A stretch of 64,000 bases of DNA. Origin: Morinoia aosen. Taxonomy: Eukaryota; Arthropoda; Malacostraca; Amphipoda; Talitridae. Under the pieces are notes generated by a model. The model was not told the DNA's origin. It did not search any database and saw nothing but the letters and a program-made list of their open reading frames with translations. Positions within the stretch are counted from its first letter, which is position 1, and each line of letters starts with the position of its first letter. The DNA lies in assembly GCA_030386875.1 (NCBI GenBank), contig CM059556.1, forward strand, positions 38,542,964 to 38,606,963, written 5' to 3'. The position numbers and the translations under genes were made by a program. Below are positions 1-9,700 of this stretch, one piece after another.

Positions 1-150
1 TTTCCGTTTCAGAAATATCTGTATTCTCCTGGGAAACACTATCACTCTTTATAAAGTTTTCTGATCAGAAATATCTGTATTCTCCTGGGAAACACAATCA
101 TTATTTATAAAATTTCCAAAATCAGAAATATCTACGAGAAAGTCAAGGGA
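1..150. repeat. 56-57 bp tandem repeat, cut by window start
   Basis: The words AGAAATATCTGTATTCTCCT and GGGAAACAC recur with a period of 56-57 bases. Repeat starts lie near 10, 66 and 123, and the third unit decays after AGAAATATCT. The left end of the array is outside the window. Confidence 0.85.
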
Positions 151-689
151 AAAAAATTGGGAGTAACTTCGTTACGTCGATGATGTCACACTCGTTCTGT
201 CGAACGAATTTTTCCAAAACGTTGAGGATTGTATCGAATTCTATTTTTTTTTCGTGGAAATTCTAGGGTGTCGGGGCACCTCACTTTTGCTCGTTAAGAA
301 ACTATTTATTTTCCGTTTTATATCGAATACACTTTGCAGACGGTGTCACCAAGTTACGACATATTTTAATTTGAAGACAGAATTTAAATCCAGTCGTGTA
401 GGTTCAGAAGTGATGGTGCAATGCAAAGACAGAATTTTATCTAATATGCTAAATTTTTCCACTAGGTATTTTACTTTATGATCTCATTATGAGGCATGAA
501 TTCTGGCACAAAATCTTACATTATTCTTCAATTCCAAACTTTATATCTTATTCATACATTTTTTCTGAAATCATTACAAGAATTGAAAAAAGGCTGTTAG
601 AATTCTACCTCTGACATAATTATTTAACTAAAAACATAAACACCTATTTAGCCAAAAGAACAATATTAACAGGAACTCTGAGACATTAA
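151..689. other. AT-rich stretch, no gene seen
   Basis: A 75-codon open frame (254-481) has no splice-site support, no recognisable motif and AT-driven composition. I see nothing else in this stretch. Confidence 0.5.
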
Positions 690-835
690 TTTTAACTATT
701 TTAACTCGCTCTTATTCAAATAATATTAATTAAAAACTCAATCCTATTCAAATAATATTAATGAACTCTTTCCATTCAAACAATATTATTTAACTCGTTC
801 TTATTCAAATAATACTAAATAATATTAATCGTTTC
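690..835. repeat. degenerate AT-rich tandem repeat
   Basis: About four imperfect copies of a motif containing TTATTCAAATAATATTAAT and AACTC(G/T)TTC, spaced roughly 35-45 bases apart. The repeat ends just before the polypyrimidine/acceptor of the exon at 853. Confidence 0.7.
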
Positions 836-852
836 GCCCTTTTTTCTCGTAG

Positions 853-1431
853 ATTACAATATCGCTGCTGGGCATCAAGCATCAGCCACTGCACTCACCA
901 CAAAACGCGACTTCGTTCACTCACCATTTGATTTGGACGACCGAAGACGAGCAGCGAGGGCCCGTGAACCAAACACGCAACTTCCCAAGGTTCCTGATGC
1001 GCAAGTTGCTGCAAATCAAAGAAGAGCAGGAGTTTGTTGAGCGTTTCCAGCGTGTTCAACGTGGCCCTTTCATCGCACGTGCTGTTCGTGCCAACGACCC
1101 AAGGATGATCCAGGCCCTTGTCGATGGAAAAATAATGCAGCGAGAACTGCGTGACTTGCGTCAAAATGGGAGCCAAAACGCGGCACGGGTATCTGAAGAA
1201 GCGCTTGAAGCTGGAAACGACAGGCTTGTGATTTTTACGAAAGGCGAATTCGAAGACGAGTTTAAGGTATTTTTTAATTCCAGTGACCGTCGTGACGACG
1301 ACAACAAGCGCGAAGAAAATTCCCAAACTTCGGCGTGTCCGACCCTGTCGAAGTGCCTCGGCTACTCGGGCTGTCTCTTCAACTTTGGCAACGAGTTTTG
1401 TCTCGGTGACCCCTTGCCTGGGAAAAGAAAG
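853..1431 (+). CDS. internal coding exon of an unrecognised protein (193 codons)
   Basis: What is seen: a pyrimidine-rich tract ending TTTTTCTCGTAG precedes a frame that stays open for 579 bases (exactly 193 codons) and ends AAAG at a strong donor, GTGAGG. An in-frame stop lies at the acceptor, so the frame opens exactly at the splice site. Codon use is protein-like, with balanced GC-rich third positions. The middle is charged and probably helical (LMRKLLQIKEEQEFVERF, then VQRGPFIARAVRANDP). The end is cysteine-containing (CPTLSKCLGYSGC, then NEFCLGDPLPGKRK). I see no signal peptide or membrane segment and do not recognise the family. The opposite strand is also open over most of this region, but its composition looks less coding-like. 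No partner exon is identifiable nearby. Both ends are phase 0, the same as the exons at 32.5 and 39.8 kb, but a link to them is speculation. An unusually long single exon of a host gene is the best reading; an old transposon coding fragment is the alternative. Confidence 0.55.
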
Positions 1432-1537
1432 GTGAGGAATAAACTTACCCCATTCGCGCACTTGAACTAGATATATACAGAAACGTTTGTGCTGCATGTT
1501 TAGAAAAAATAATCTACAGGTGTGTCGAACAGCATGA

Positions 1538-1805
1538 GACAAATGTTTATGTTAGAAATATCCAGGTCAGAATACGAACATAGAACAATGACAAACAACT
1601 CCAGACAAATATTCACGTTAGAAATATCCAGGTCAGAATACGAACATAGAACAATGACAAACAACTCCAGACAAATATTCACGTTAGAAACATCCAGGTC
1701 AGAATACGAACATAAAACAATCACAAACAACACCACATAAATATTCACGTTGACAGTGCGTTGATCGTGCAAGCCAGAATTCGAACACAACACAATTACA
1801 AACAA
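1538..1805. repeat. 66-bp minisatellite, about 4 copies
   Basis: Units begin at 1538, 1604 and 1670 (GACAAATATTCACGTTAGAA and its first-copy variant) and share TCCAGGTCAGAATACGAACA. A fourth unit from about 1736 is diverged and carries a small insertion. Open frames on both strands here follow from 66 being a multiple of three. Confidence 0.92.
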
Positions 1806-2180
1806 GTTTACTTCTCTATTTCGCGAAGCGATGGAGTTAGTTCCAGATCACGTCCACCCGACAGGTAAAAGCAACTACGAAGACTTGACCATTTCGAGCG
1901 ACTTCGAATGGGAAAATAAAAATGACTTGCATTCTCTTTCAGGTCACAAAACTTTGGCTCTGAAACGAAAAAAGGGACTGGGAATGTTGGAGGGAGAAGG
2001 TAAAAAGGTTGATGCGCGAGGGGGAAGACTGAAGCTATACGTGATTCAACTGGTAATGATTGCGAAAGAGAGCGGATCGTGTATGAGGGGAAGGGCGATG
2101 TTTGGCACACGGAGACCTTGTTTACAGTTAAAGAACTTCTGAGTAATGATATGTTCCAGTGTCGGTCTTAGAAGCGATGA
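1806..2180. other. single-copy DNA, nothing recognised
   Basis: A 103-codon open frame (1831-2142 on +) has an opposing open frame and no convincing start context or motif. I do not call a gene. Confidence 0.4.
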
Positions 2181-2184
2181 GGTC

Positions 2185-2415
2185 GATGTGAACACATGAT
2201 ACATGCATACTTAGTATGTATACGTACATGTATACGTACACACGTGTGAATGTATCATAGTATGTATGCATGGTATGCATGCATACATAGTGTGTTAATT
2301 GTGTATGCATGTATGTGTGCACGTATCATATAAAATGCTTACATAGTATGTGTGCGGGTATCATAGTATGTGTGCGGGTATCATGTGCCGAACAAAATGC
2401 ATACATAGTATGCAT
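2185..2415. repeat. TATGCATAC/TGTATACGTA palindromic simple-repeat cluster
   Basis: Alternating purine-pyrimidine words (CATGCATAC, GTATACGTACATGTATACGT, ATAGTATGTATGCATGGTAT) recur many times. Most are self-complementary and can form cruciforms or slipped hairpins. The right part repeats ATAGTATGTGTGCGGGTATC twice. Confidence 0.8.
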
Positions 2416-2529
2416 TTTGTAATTTAGATCCTGAAAGGGAAAATTTTCTGCAGTGAAAATAATCTTGAGTTTGCAGAAACGGAAGCACAGAACGAAAATT
2501 TAGTTATTAACAATAACTGTTCAAACTCA

Positions 2530-3235
2530 TACTTAACTAATCACCATTTCGTTCTTTTTTAATCATAAATTTTCGTCTCTTTTAAAAGTAGTCTTGCACA
2601 TTTTTTAATCATGAATTTATCATTCTTGGTAGTTCTTTCACATGTCTTTAATAACCATTTTTCCACTTTTTAAAGTAATTTTTACTTTCTCCATCGTGAT
2701 TTTAGAGTTTTTTAAAATAACTCTGTAGTTGTTTCCTTCATTATTTTGCCCTTCGAATCCTATCTCTGCCCTTCTTTCTAAATAAATCCAGCCATCTTAT
2801 CGTAGTTATGCCCTGCTTTCAATAATATGCATAATAAAAAAAAGCTGCTTAAATCATTATTTTGTTCCTTCAATGCAGATTATGCCAATCGAATCAAAAT
2901 TTTCGCCCCTAACATCGTAATTTTACATCATTTAGTATTTAATGTGGTCTTTTCAGTCATAATACCGCACATTGAGCTATTTTCCAACACAAGTCATAAC
3001 TTTCCCACAATAATCCTAATTTGACACCACTCACAATAGAGTGTTCCCTCATTTGATAATCACATTGTCCCCTAAACTCACTGCCCCATAATGTGCCACT
3101 ACACAACATCTAATATCACCTTTTTTAATTTTAACATTGCCCTTTATACTCATTGCGCCCTAATTTTGCCCCCCCAGGTGTTAATTTCCCTTTTTCTATC
3201 ACAATATTGCCCCGTGCTGCGCTTGGGGCTCAGCC
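2530..3235. repeat. degenerate short-period repeat, AT/C-rich
   Basis: Words of the type ATCACAATATTGCCCC, ATCGTAATTTTAC and AATCATGAATTT recur at irregular spacing of roughly 20-40 bases, with growing C runs toward the right. This looks like a decayed tandem array leading up to the polypurine satellite. The exact period is uncertain. Confidence 0.4.
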
Positions 3236-3246
3236 TCTGCACTGGG

Positions 3247-5797
3247 GGGAAGGGGAGGAAAGGAAAGCAAAGGGGAAGAAAGGGGAGGAAAGGGGAGGGG
3301 AGGGGAGGAAAGGGGAGGAAAGGAAAGCAAAGGGGAAGAAAGGGGAGGAAAGGGGAGGGGAGGGGAGGGGAGGGGAGGAAAGGGGAGGAAAGGGGAGGAA
3401 AGGGGAGGAAAGGGGAGGGGAGGGGAGGAAAGGGGAGGAAAGGGGAGGAAAGGGGAGGAAAGGGGAGGGGAGGGGAGGAAAGGGGAGGAAAGGGGAGGAA
3501 AGGGGAGGAAAGGGGAGGAAAGGGGAGGAAAGGGGAGGAAAGGGGAGGAAAGGGGAGGAAAGGGGAGGAAAGGGGAAGAAAGGGGAGGAAAGGGGAGGGG
3601 AGGGGAGGAAAGGGGAGGAAAGGGGAGGAAAGGGGAGGAAAGGGGAGGAAAGGGGAGGAAAGGGGAGGGGAGGGGAGGAAAGGGGAGGAAAGGGGAGGAA
3701 AGGGGAGGAAAGGGGAAGAAAGGGGAGGAAAGGGGAGGGGAGGGGAGGAAAGGGGAGGAAAGGGGAGGAAAGGGGAGGAAAGGGGAGGAAAGGGGAGGAA
3801 AGGGGAGGAAAGGGGAGGAAAGGGGAGCAAAGGGGAGGGAAGGGGAGGGAAGGGGAGGAAAGGGGAGGAAAGGGGAGGAAAGGGGAGGAAAGGGGAGGAA
3901 AGGGGAGGAAAGGGGAGGAAAGGGGAGGAAAGGGGAAGAAAGGGGAGGAAAAGGGAAGCAAAGGGGAGGAAAGGGGAGGAAAGAGGAGGAAAGGGGAGGA
4001 AAGGGGAGGAAAGGGGAGGAAAGGGGAGGAAAGGGGAGGAAAGGGGAGGAAAGGGGAGGAAAGGGGAGGAAAGGGGAGGAAAGGGGAGGAAAGGGGAGGA
4101 AAAGGGAAGCAAAGGGGAGGAAAGGGGAGGAAAAGGGAAGCAAAGGGGAGGAAAGGAGAGGAAAGGGGAGGAAAGGGGAGGAAAGGGGAGGAAAGGGGAG
4201 GAAAGGGGAGGAAAAGGGAAGCAAAGGGGAGGAAAGGGGAGGAAAAGGGAAGCAAAGGGGAGGAAAGGGGAGGAAAGAGGAGGAAAGGGGAGGAAAGGGG
4301 AGGAAAGGGGAGGAAAGGGGAGGAAAGGGGAGGAAAGGGGAGGAAAGGGGAGGAAAGGGGAGGAAAGGGGAGTAAAGGGGAGGAAAGGGGAGGAAAGGGG
4401 GAGGAAAGGGGAGGAAAGGGGAGGAAAGGGGAAGAAAGGGGAGGAAAAGGGAAGCAAAGGGGAGGAAAGGGGAGGAAAGAGGAGGAAAGGGGAGGAAAGG
4501 GGAGGAAAGGGGAGGAAAGGGGAGGAAAGGGGAGGAAAGGGGAGGAAAGGGGAGGAAAGGGGAGGAAAGGGGAGGAAAAGGGAAGCAAAGGGGAGGAAAG
4601 GGGAGGAAAAGGGAAGCAAAGGGGAGGAAAGGGGAGGAAAGAGGAGGAAAGGGGAGGAAAGGGGAGGAAAGGGGAAGAAAGGGGAGGAAAAGGGAAGCAA
4701 AGGGGAGGAAAGGGGAGGAAAAGGGAAGCAAAGGGGAGGAAAGGGGAGGAAAGAGGAGGAAAGGGGAGGAAAGGGGAGGAAAGGGGAGGAAAGGGGAGGA
4801 AAGGGGAGGAAAGGGGAGGAAAGGGGAGGAAAGGGGAGGAAAGGGGAGGAAAGGGGAGGAAAGGGGAGGAAAGGGGAGGAAAGGGGAGGAAAGGGGAGGA
4901 AAGGGGAGGAAAGGGGAGGAAAGGGGAGGAAAGGGGAAGAAAGGGGAGGAAAAGGGAAGCAAAGGGGAGGAAAGGGGAGGAAAGAGGAGGAAAGGAGAGG
5001 AAAGGGGAGGAAAGGGAGAGGAAAGGGGAGGAAAGGGGAGGAAAGGGGAGGAAAGGGGAGGAAAGGGGAGGAAAGGGGAGGAAAGGGGAGGAAAGGGGAG
5101 GAAAGGGGAGGAAAGGGGAGGAAAGGGGAGGAAAGGGGAGGAAAGGGGAGGAAAGGGGAGGAAAGGGGAGGAAAGGGGAGGAAAGGGGAGGAAAGGGGAG
5201 GAAAGGGGAAGAAAGGGGAGGAAAAGGGAAGCAAAGGGGAGGAAAGGGGAGGAAAGGGGAGGAAAGGGGAGGAAAGGGGAGGAAAGGGGAGGAAAGGGGA
5301 GGAAAGGGGAGGAAAGGGGAGGAAAGGGGAAGAAAGGGGAGGAAAAGGGAAGCAAAGGGGAGGAAAGGGGAGGAAAGGGGAGGAAAGGGGAGGGAAGGGG
5401 AGGGAAGGGGAGGAAAGGGGAGGAAAGGGGAGGAAAGGGGAGGAAAGGGGAGGAAAGGGAAGGGAAGGGGAGGGAAGGGGAGGAAAGGGGAGGAAAGGGG
5501 AGGGAAGGGGAGGAAAGGGGAGGAAAGGGAAGGGAAGGGGAGGGAAGGGGAGGGGAGGGAAGGGGATGGAAGGGGAGGAAAGGAGAGGAAAGGGAAGAGA
5601 AGGGGAGGGAAGGGGAGGGGAGGAAAGGGGAGGAAAGGGGAGGAAAGAGGAGGAAAGGGGAGGAAACGGAAGCAAAGGGGAGGAAAGAGGAGGAAAGGGG
5701 AGGAAAGGGGAGGGAAGGGGAGGGAAGGGGAGGAAAAGGGAGGAAAGGGAAGGGAAGGGAAGGGGAGGGAAGGGGAGGGAAGGGGAGGGAAGGGGAG
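3247..5797. repeat. 10-bp polypurine satellite (GGGGAGGAAA)n
   Basis: About 255 units of GGGGAGGAAA with variants GGGGAAGAAA, GGGAAGCAAA, GGGGAGGGGA and AGGAGGAAAG. The + strand is almost pure purine for 2.5 kb. A recurring composite of GGGGAAGAAA, GGGGAGGAAA, AGGGAAGCAA and several plain units indicates higher-order structure. The right 300 bases are richer in GGGAAGGG and GGGGAGGGG. Open frames of about 900 codons on both strands exist because no frame of the unit contains a stop on the + strand; they are not genes. Confidence 0.98.
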
Positions 5798-5924
5798 GGG
5801 ACTGGGGAGCATCACAGCCCCGCCACCCCACATCAGCATGAGACACTTTACGAGCCCCCTGCTGCACCAGGCAGAGATGCACAAGACACGCCGCACCGGG
5901 GCAGGGCGCACGTAACTCGATCAT
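5798..5924 (+). other. GC-rich single-copy patch, possible exon
   Basis: After the satellite, CATCACAG at 5811-5818 could serve as a weak acceptor for an open frame ending at a TAA at 5914-5916. It reads PPPHISMRHFTSPLLHQAEM and then a basic tail. Both strands are open, the upstream polypyrimidine tract is absent and no family is recognised, so this stays a weak candidate. Confidence 0.2.
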
Positions 5925-6232
5925 GTGATCGTAACGAGATGCGAGTTTAAGCTACCGGAAATCTGCACATTATTTTTTCTAACAAAATTCGCACATAATT
6001 CGCATATAATTGGCATATAATTCGCACATAATTCAGCTATAATCGGCATATAATTGGCACATAATTCACCTATAATTGGCATATAATTCGCACATAATTC
6101 TCCTATAGTTGGTATGTAATTCGCACATAATTCGCGTATAATTGGTATAAAATTGGCACATAAATCGTACATAATTCAATCACTGACGTGATCATAACGA
6201 CATGCGAGTTTAGCTACAGGAAAGGTGCGCAT
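5925..6232. repeat. 11-bp array between duplicated 46-bp flanks
   Basis: About 17 units of an 11-bp motif (ATTCGCACATA, ATTGGCATATA, ATTCACCTATA and similar) run from 5987 to about 6178. The sequence on the left (5925-5970) recurs on the right (6188-6232): GTGATC(G/A)TAACGA(G/C)ATGCG, then AGTTTA, GCTAC and a shared CGCAT/TGCACAT end. The array therefore sits between two direct copies of a short unique segment. Confidence 0.85.
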
Positions 6233-6293
6233 TTGTTCACCTCTGCACTCTGATCATTACATCAACATGACACATATATCAATATTTACATGG

Positions 6294-6294
<1 letters not shown>

Positions 6295-6322
<28 letters not shown>
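6295..6322. repeat. (TA)n microsatellite
   Basis: Fourteen uninterrupted TA dinucleotides. Confidence 0.97.
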
Positions 6323-6326
<4 letters not shown>

Positions 6327-6448
6327 CAAACAAAACAGTTTGAGTAATTCTAAAGTTTCTATTGAGGTCATCCTCAAGTCGGCATGCGAGTTGGTTTTCG
6401 AGTCGTAATTCAAAATAAAAAGGCATCGAGTTCTTCATTTCAGAACCA

Positions 6449-6558
6449 TACCGTCAAACTTTTTCGCCAGAACACGCATGTTTTTCGCCGCCTAGGCGAT
6501 TTAATTACTTGGGCGGCGAAAAACATGCATGCAGGTGGCGAAAAAGTTAGACTGGGTA
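6449..6558. mobile_element. palindromic MITE, copy 1
   Basis: The two halves are near-complementary around a centre at about 6503. The right arm (TTACTTGGGCGGCGAAAAAC, ATGCATGCAGG, AAAAAGTTAGACTGGG) pairs with the left arm (CAAACTTTTTCGCC, ATGTTTTTCGCCGCC). The right arm is almost identical to one at 29385-29434, which shows a dispersed family. TA flanks both ends (6449-6450 and 6557-6558) and may be a target duplication. No coding capacity. Confidence 0.8.
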
Positions 6559-6629
6559 GTTACACAGCGGTACGCAGCAGCTGCTGGCTCTTTTATATCG
6601 TTATGAACCAGGACGAAAACTGACAAACG

Positions 6630-6700
6630 CGTTAATAATTATCAATTGTCAATAATTAATTGTCAATAATAAAAAATTGTCAATAATTGTAATTTTCAAG
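6630..6700. repeat. short AATTGTCAATAAT repeat
   Basis: Four imperfect copies of AATTGTCAATAATT occur in about 70 bases just left of the 26-bp satellite. Confidence 0.75.
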
Positions 6701-6767
6701 GGTGAACTGTACTTCAAATCATATAAAATTTGAAGCTTAAAAACTGTGGCAAATACAGCTGTATTAC

Positions 6768-9700
6768 ACTGCTGTGCGTGATGCTGTGCCTCTGCTGCTG
6801 TGCGTGATGCTGTGTCTCTGCTGCTGTGTGTGATGCTGTGCCTCTGCTGCTGTGCGTGATGCTGTGTCTCTGCTGCTGTGTGTGATGCTGTGCCTCTGCT
6901 GCTGTGTGTGATGCTGTGCCTCTGCTGCTGTGTGTGATGCTGTGTCTCTGCTGCTGTGTGTGATGCTGTGTCTCTGCTGCTGAGTGTGATGCTGTGTCTC
7001 TGCTGCTGTGTGTGATGCTGTGTCTCTGCTGCTGTGTGTGATGCTGTGCCTCTGCTGCTGTGCGCGATGCTGTGTCTCTGCTGCTGTGTGTGATGCTGTG
7101 TCTCTGCTGCTGTGTGTGATGCTGTGCCTCTGCTGCTGTGCGTGATGCTGTGTCTCTGCTGCTGTGTGTGATGCTGTGTCTCTGCTGCTGTGTGTGATGC
7201 TGTGCCTCTGCTGCTGTGTGTGATGCTGTGCCTCTGCTGCTGTGTGTGATGCTGTGAGATCTCTGCTGCTGTGTGTGATTCTGTGCCTCTGCTGCTGTGT
7301 GTGATGCTGTGCCTCTGCTGCTGTGTGTGATGCTGTGTCTCTGCTGCTGTGTGTGATGCTGTGCCTCTGCTGCTGTGCGTGATGCTGTGTCTCTGCTGCT
7401 GTGTGTGATGCTGTGTCTCTGCTGCTGTGTGTGATGCTGTGCCTCTGCTGCTGTGCGTGATGCTGTGTCTCTGCTGCTGTGTGTGATGCTGTGCCTCTGC
7501 TGCTGTGTGTGATGCTGTGCCTCTGCTGCTGTGTGTGATGCTGTGTCTCTGCTGCTGTGTGTGATGCTGTGCCTCTGCTGCTGTGTGTGATGCTGTGCCT
7601 CTGCTGCTGTGCGTGATGCTGTGTCTCTGCTGCTGTGTGTGATGCTGTGCCTCTGCTGCTGTGTGTGATGCTGTGTCTCTGCTGCTGTGTGTGATGCTGC
7701 GTCTCTGCTGCTGCTGTGTGTGATGCTGTGCCTCTGCTGCTGTGCGTGATGCTGTGTCTCTGCTGCTGTGTGTGATGCTGTGCCTCTGCTGCTGTGCGTG
7801 ATGCTGTGTCTCTGCTGCTGTGTGTGATGCTGTGTCTCTGCTGCTGTGTGTGATGCTGTGCCTCTGCTGCTGTGTGTGATGCTGTGCCTCTGCTGTTGTG
7901 TGTGATGCTGTGTCTCTGCTGCTGTGTGTGATGCTGTGCCTCTGCTGCTTTGCGTGATGCTGTGTTTCTGCTGCTGTGTGTGATGCTGTGCCTCTGCTGC
8001 TGTGTGTGATGCTGTGCCTCTGCTGCTGTGTGTGATGCTGTGTCTCTGCTGCTGTGTGTGATGCTGTGCCTCTGCTGCTGTGTGTGATGCTGTGCCTCTG
8101 CTGCTGTGCGTGATGCTGTGCCTCTGCTGCTGTGTGTGATGCTGTGTCTCTGCTGCTGTGTGTGATGCTGTGCCTCTGCTGCTGTGCGTGATGCTGTGTC
8201 TCTGCTGCTGTGTGTGATGCTGTGTCTCTGCTGCTGTGTGTGTGATGCTGTGTTTCTGCTGCTGTGTGTGATGCTGTGCCTCTGCTGCTGTGTGATGCTG
8301 TGTCTCTGCTGCTGTGTGTGATGCTGTGTCTCTGCTGCTGTGTGTGATGCTGTGCCTCTGCTGCTGTGTGTGATGCTGTGTCTCTACTGCTGTGTGGGAT
8401 TCTGTGCCTCTGCTGCTGTGTGTGTGATGCTGTGCCTCTGCTGCTTTGCGTGATGTTGTGCCTCTGCTGCTGTGTGTGATGCTGTGTCTCTGCTGTTGTG
8501 TGTGATGCTGTGCCTCTGCTGCTGTGTGTGATGCTGTGCCTCTGCTGCTGTGCGTGATGCTGTGCCTCTGCTGCTGTGTGTGATGCTGTGTCTCTGCTGC
8601 TGTGTGTGATGCTGTGTCTCTGCTGCTGTGCCTCTGCTGTTGTGTGTGATGCTGTGTCTCTGCTGCTGTGTGTGATGCGTGTCTCTGCTGCTGTGTGTGA
8701 TGCTGTGCTTCTGCTGCTGTGTGTGATGCTGTGTCTCTGCTGCTGTGTGTGATGCTGTGTCTCTGCTGCTGTGCCTCTGCTGTTGTGTGTGATGCTGTGT
8801 CTCTGCTGCTGTGTGTGATGCGTGTCTCTGCTGCTGTGTGTGATGCTGTGCTTCTGCTGCTGTGTGTGATGCTGTGTCTCTGCTGCTGTGCCTCTGCTGT
8901 TGTGTGTGATGCTGTGTCTCTGCTGCTGTGTGTGATGCGTGTCTCTGCTGCTGTGTGTGATGCTGTGCTTCTGCTGCTGTGTGTGATGCTGTGTCTCTGC
9001 TGCTGTGTGGGATTCTGTGCCTCTGCTGCTGTGTGTGTGATGCTGTGCCTCTGCTGCTTTGCGTGATGCTGTGTCTCTGCTGTTGTGTGTGATGCTGTGC
9101 CTCTGCTGCTGTGTGTGTGATGTTGTGCCTCTGCTGCTGTGTGTGATGCTGTGTCTCTGCTGTTGTGTGTGATGCTGTGCCTCTGCTGCTGTGTGTGATG
9201 CTGTGCCTCTGCTGCTGTGCGTGATGCTGTGCCTCTGCTGCTGTGTGTGATGCTGTGTCTCTGCTGCTGTGTGTGATGCTGTGCCTCTGCTGCTGTGCCT
9301 CTGCTGTTGTGTGTGATGCTGTGTCTCTGCTGATGTGTGTGATGCGTGTCTCTGCTGCTGTGTGTGATGCGTGTCTCTGCTGCTGTGTGTGATGCTGTGT
9401 CTCTGCTGCTGTGTGTGATGCTGTGCCTCTGCTGCTGTGCCTCTGCTGTTGTGTGTGATGCTGTGCCTCTGCTGCTGTGTGTGATGCTGTGTCTCTGCTG
9501 CTGTGTGTGATGCTGTGCCTCTGCTGCTGTGCCTCTGCTGTTGTGTGTGATGCTGTGTCTCTGCTGCTGTGTGTGATGCTGTGTCTCTGCTGCTGTGTGT
9601 GATGCTGTGTCTCTGCTGCTGTGTGTGATGCTGTGCCTCTGCTGCTGTGCGTGATGCTGTGCCTCTGCTGCTGTGTGTGATGCTGTGTCTCTGCTGCTGT

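Noticed and set aside
1831-2142. 103-codon plus-strand frame
   Set aside because: Opposite strand is open too, there is no motif, and no splice or start support beyond chance for this composition.
3091-5924. Four overlapping frames of about 720-920 codons on both strands
   Set aside because: By-product of the polypurine 10-bp unit. The same period appears in all frames, which a coding constraint would not produce.
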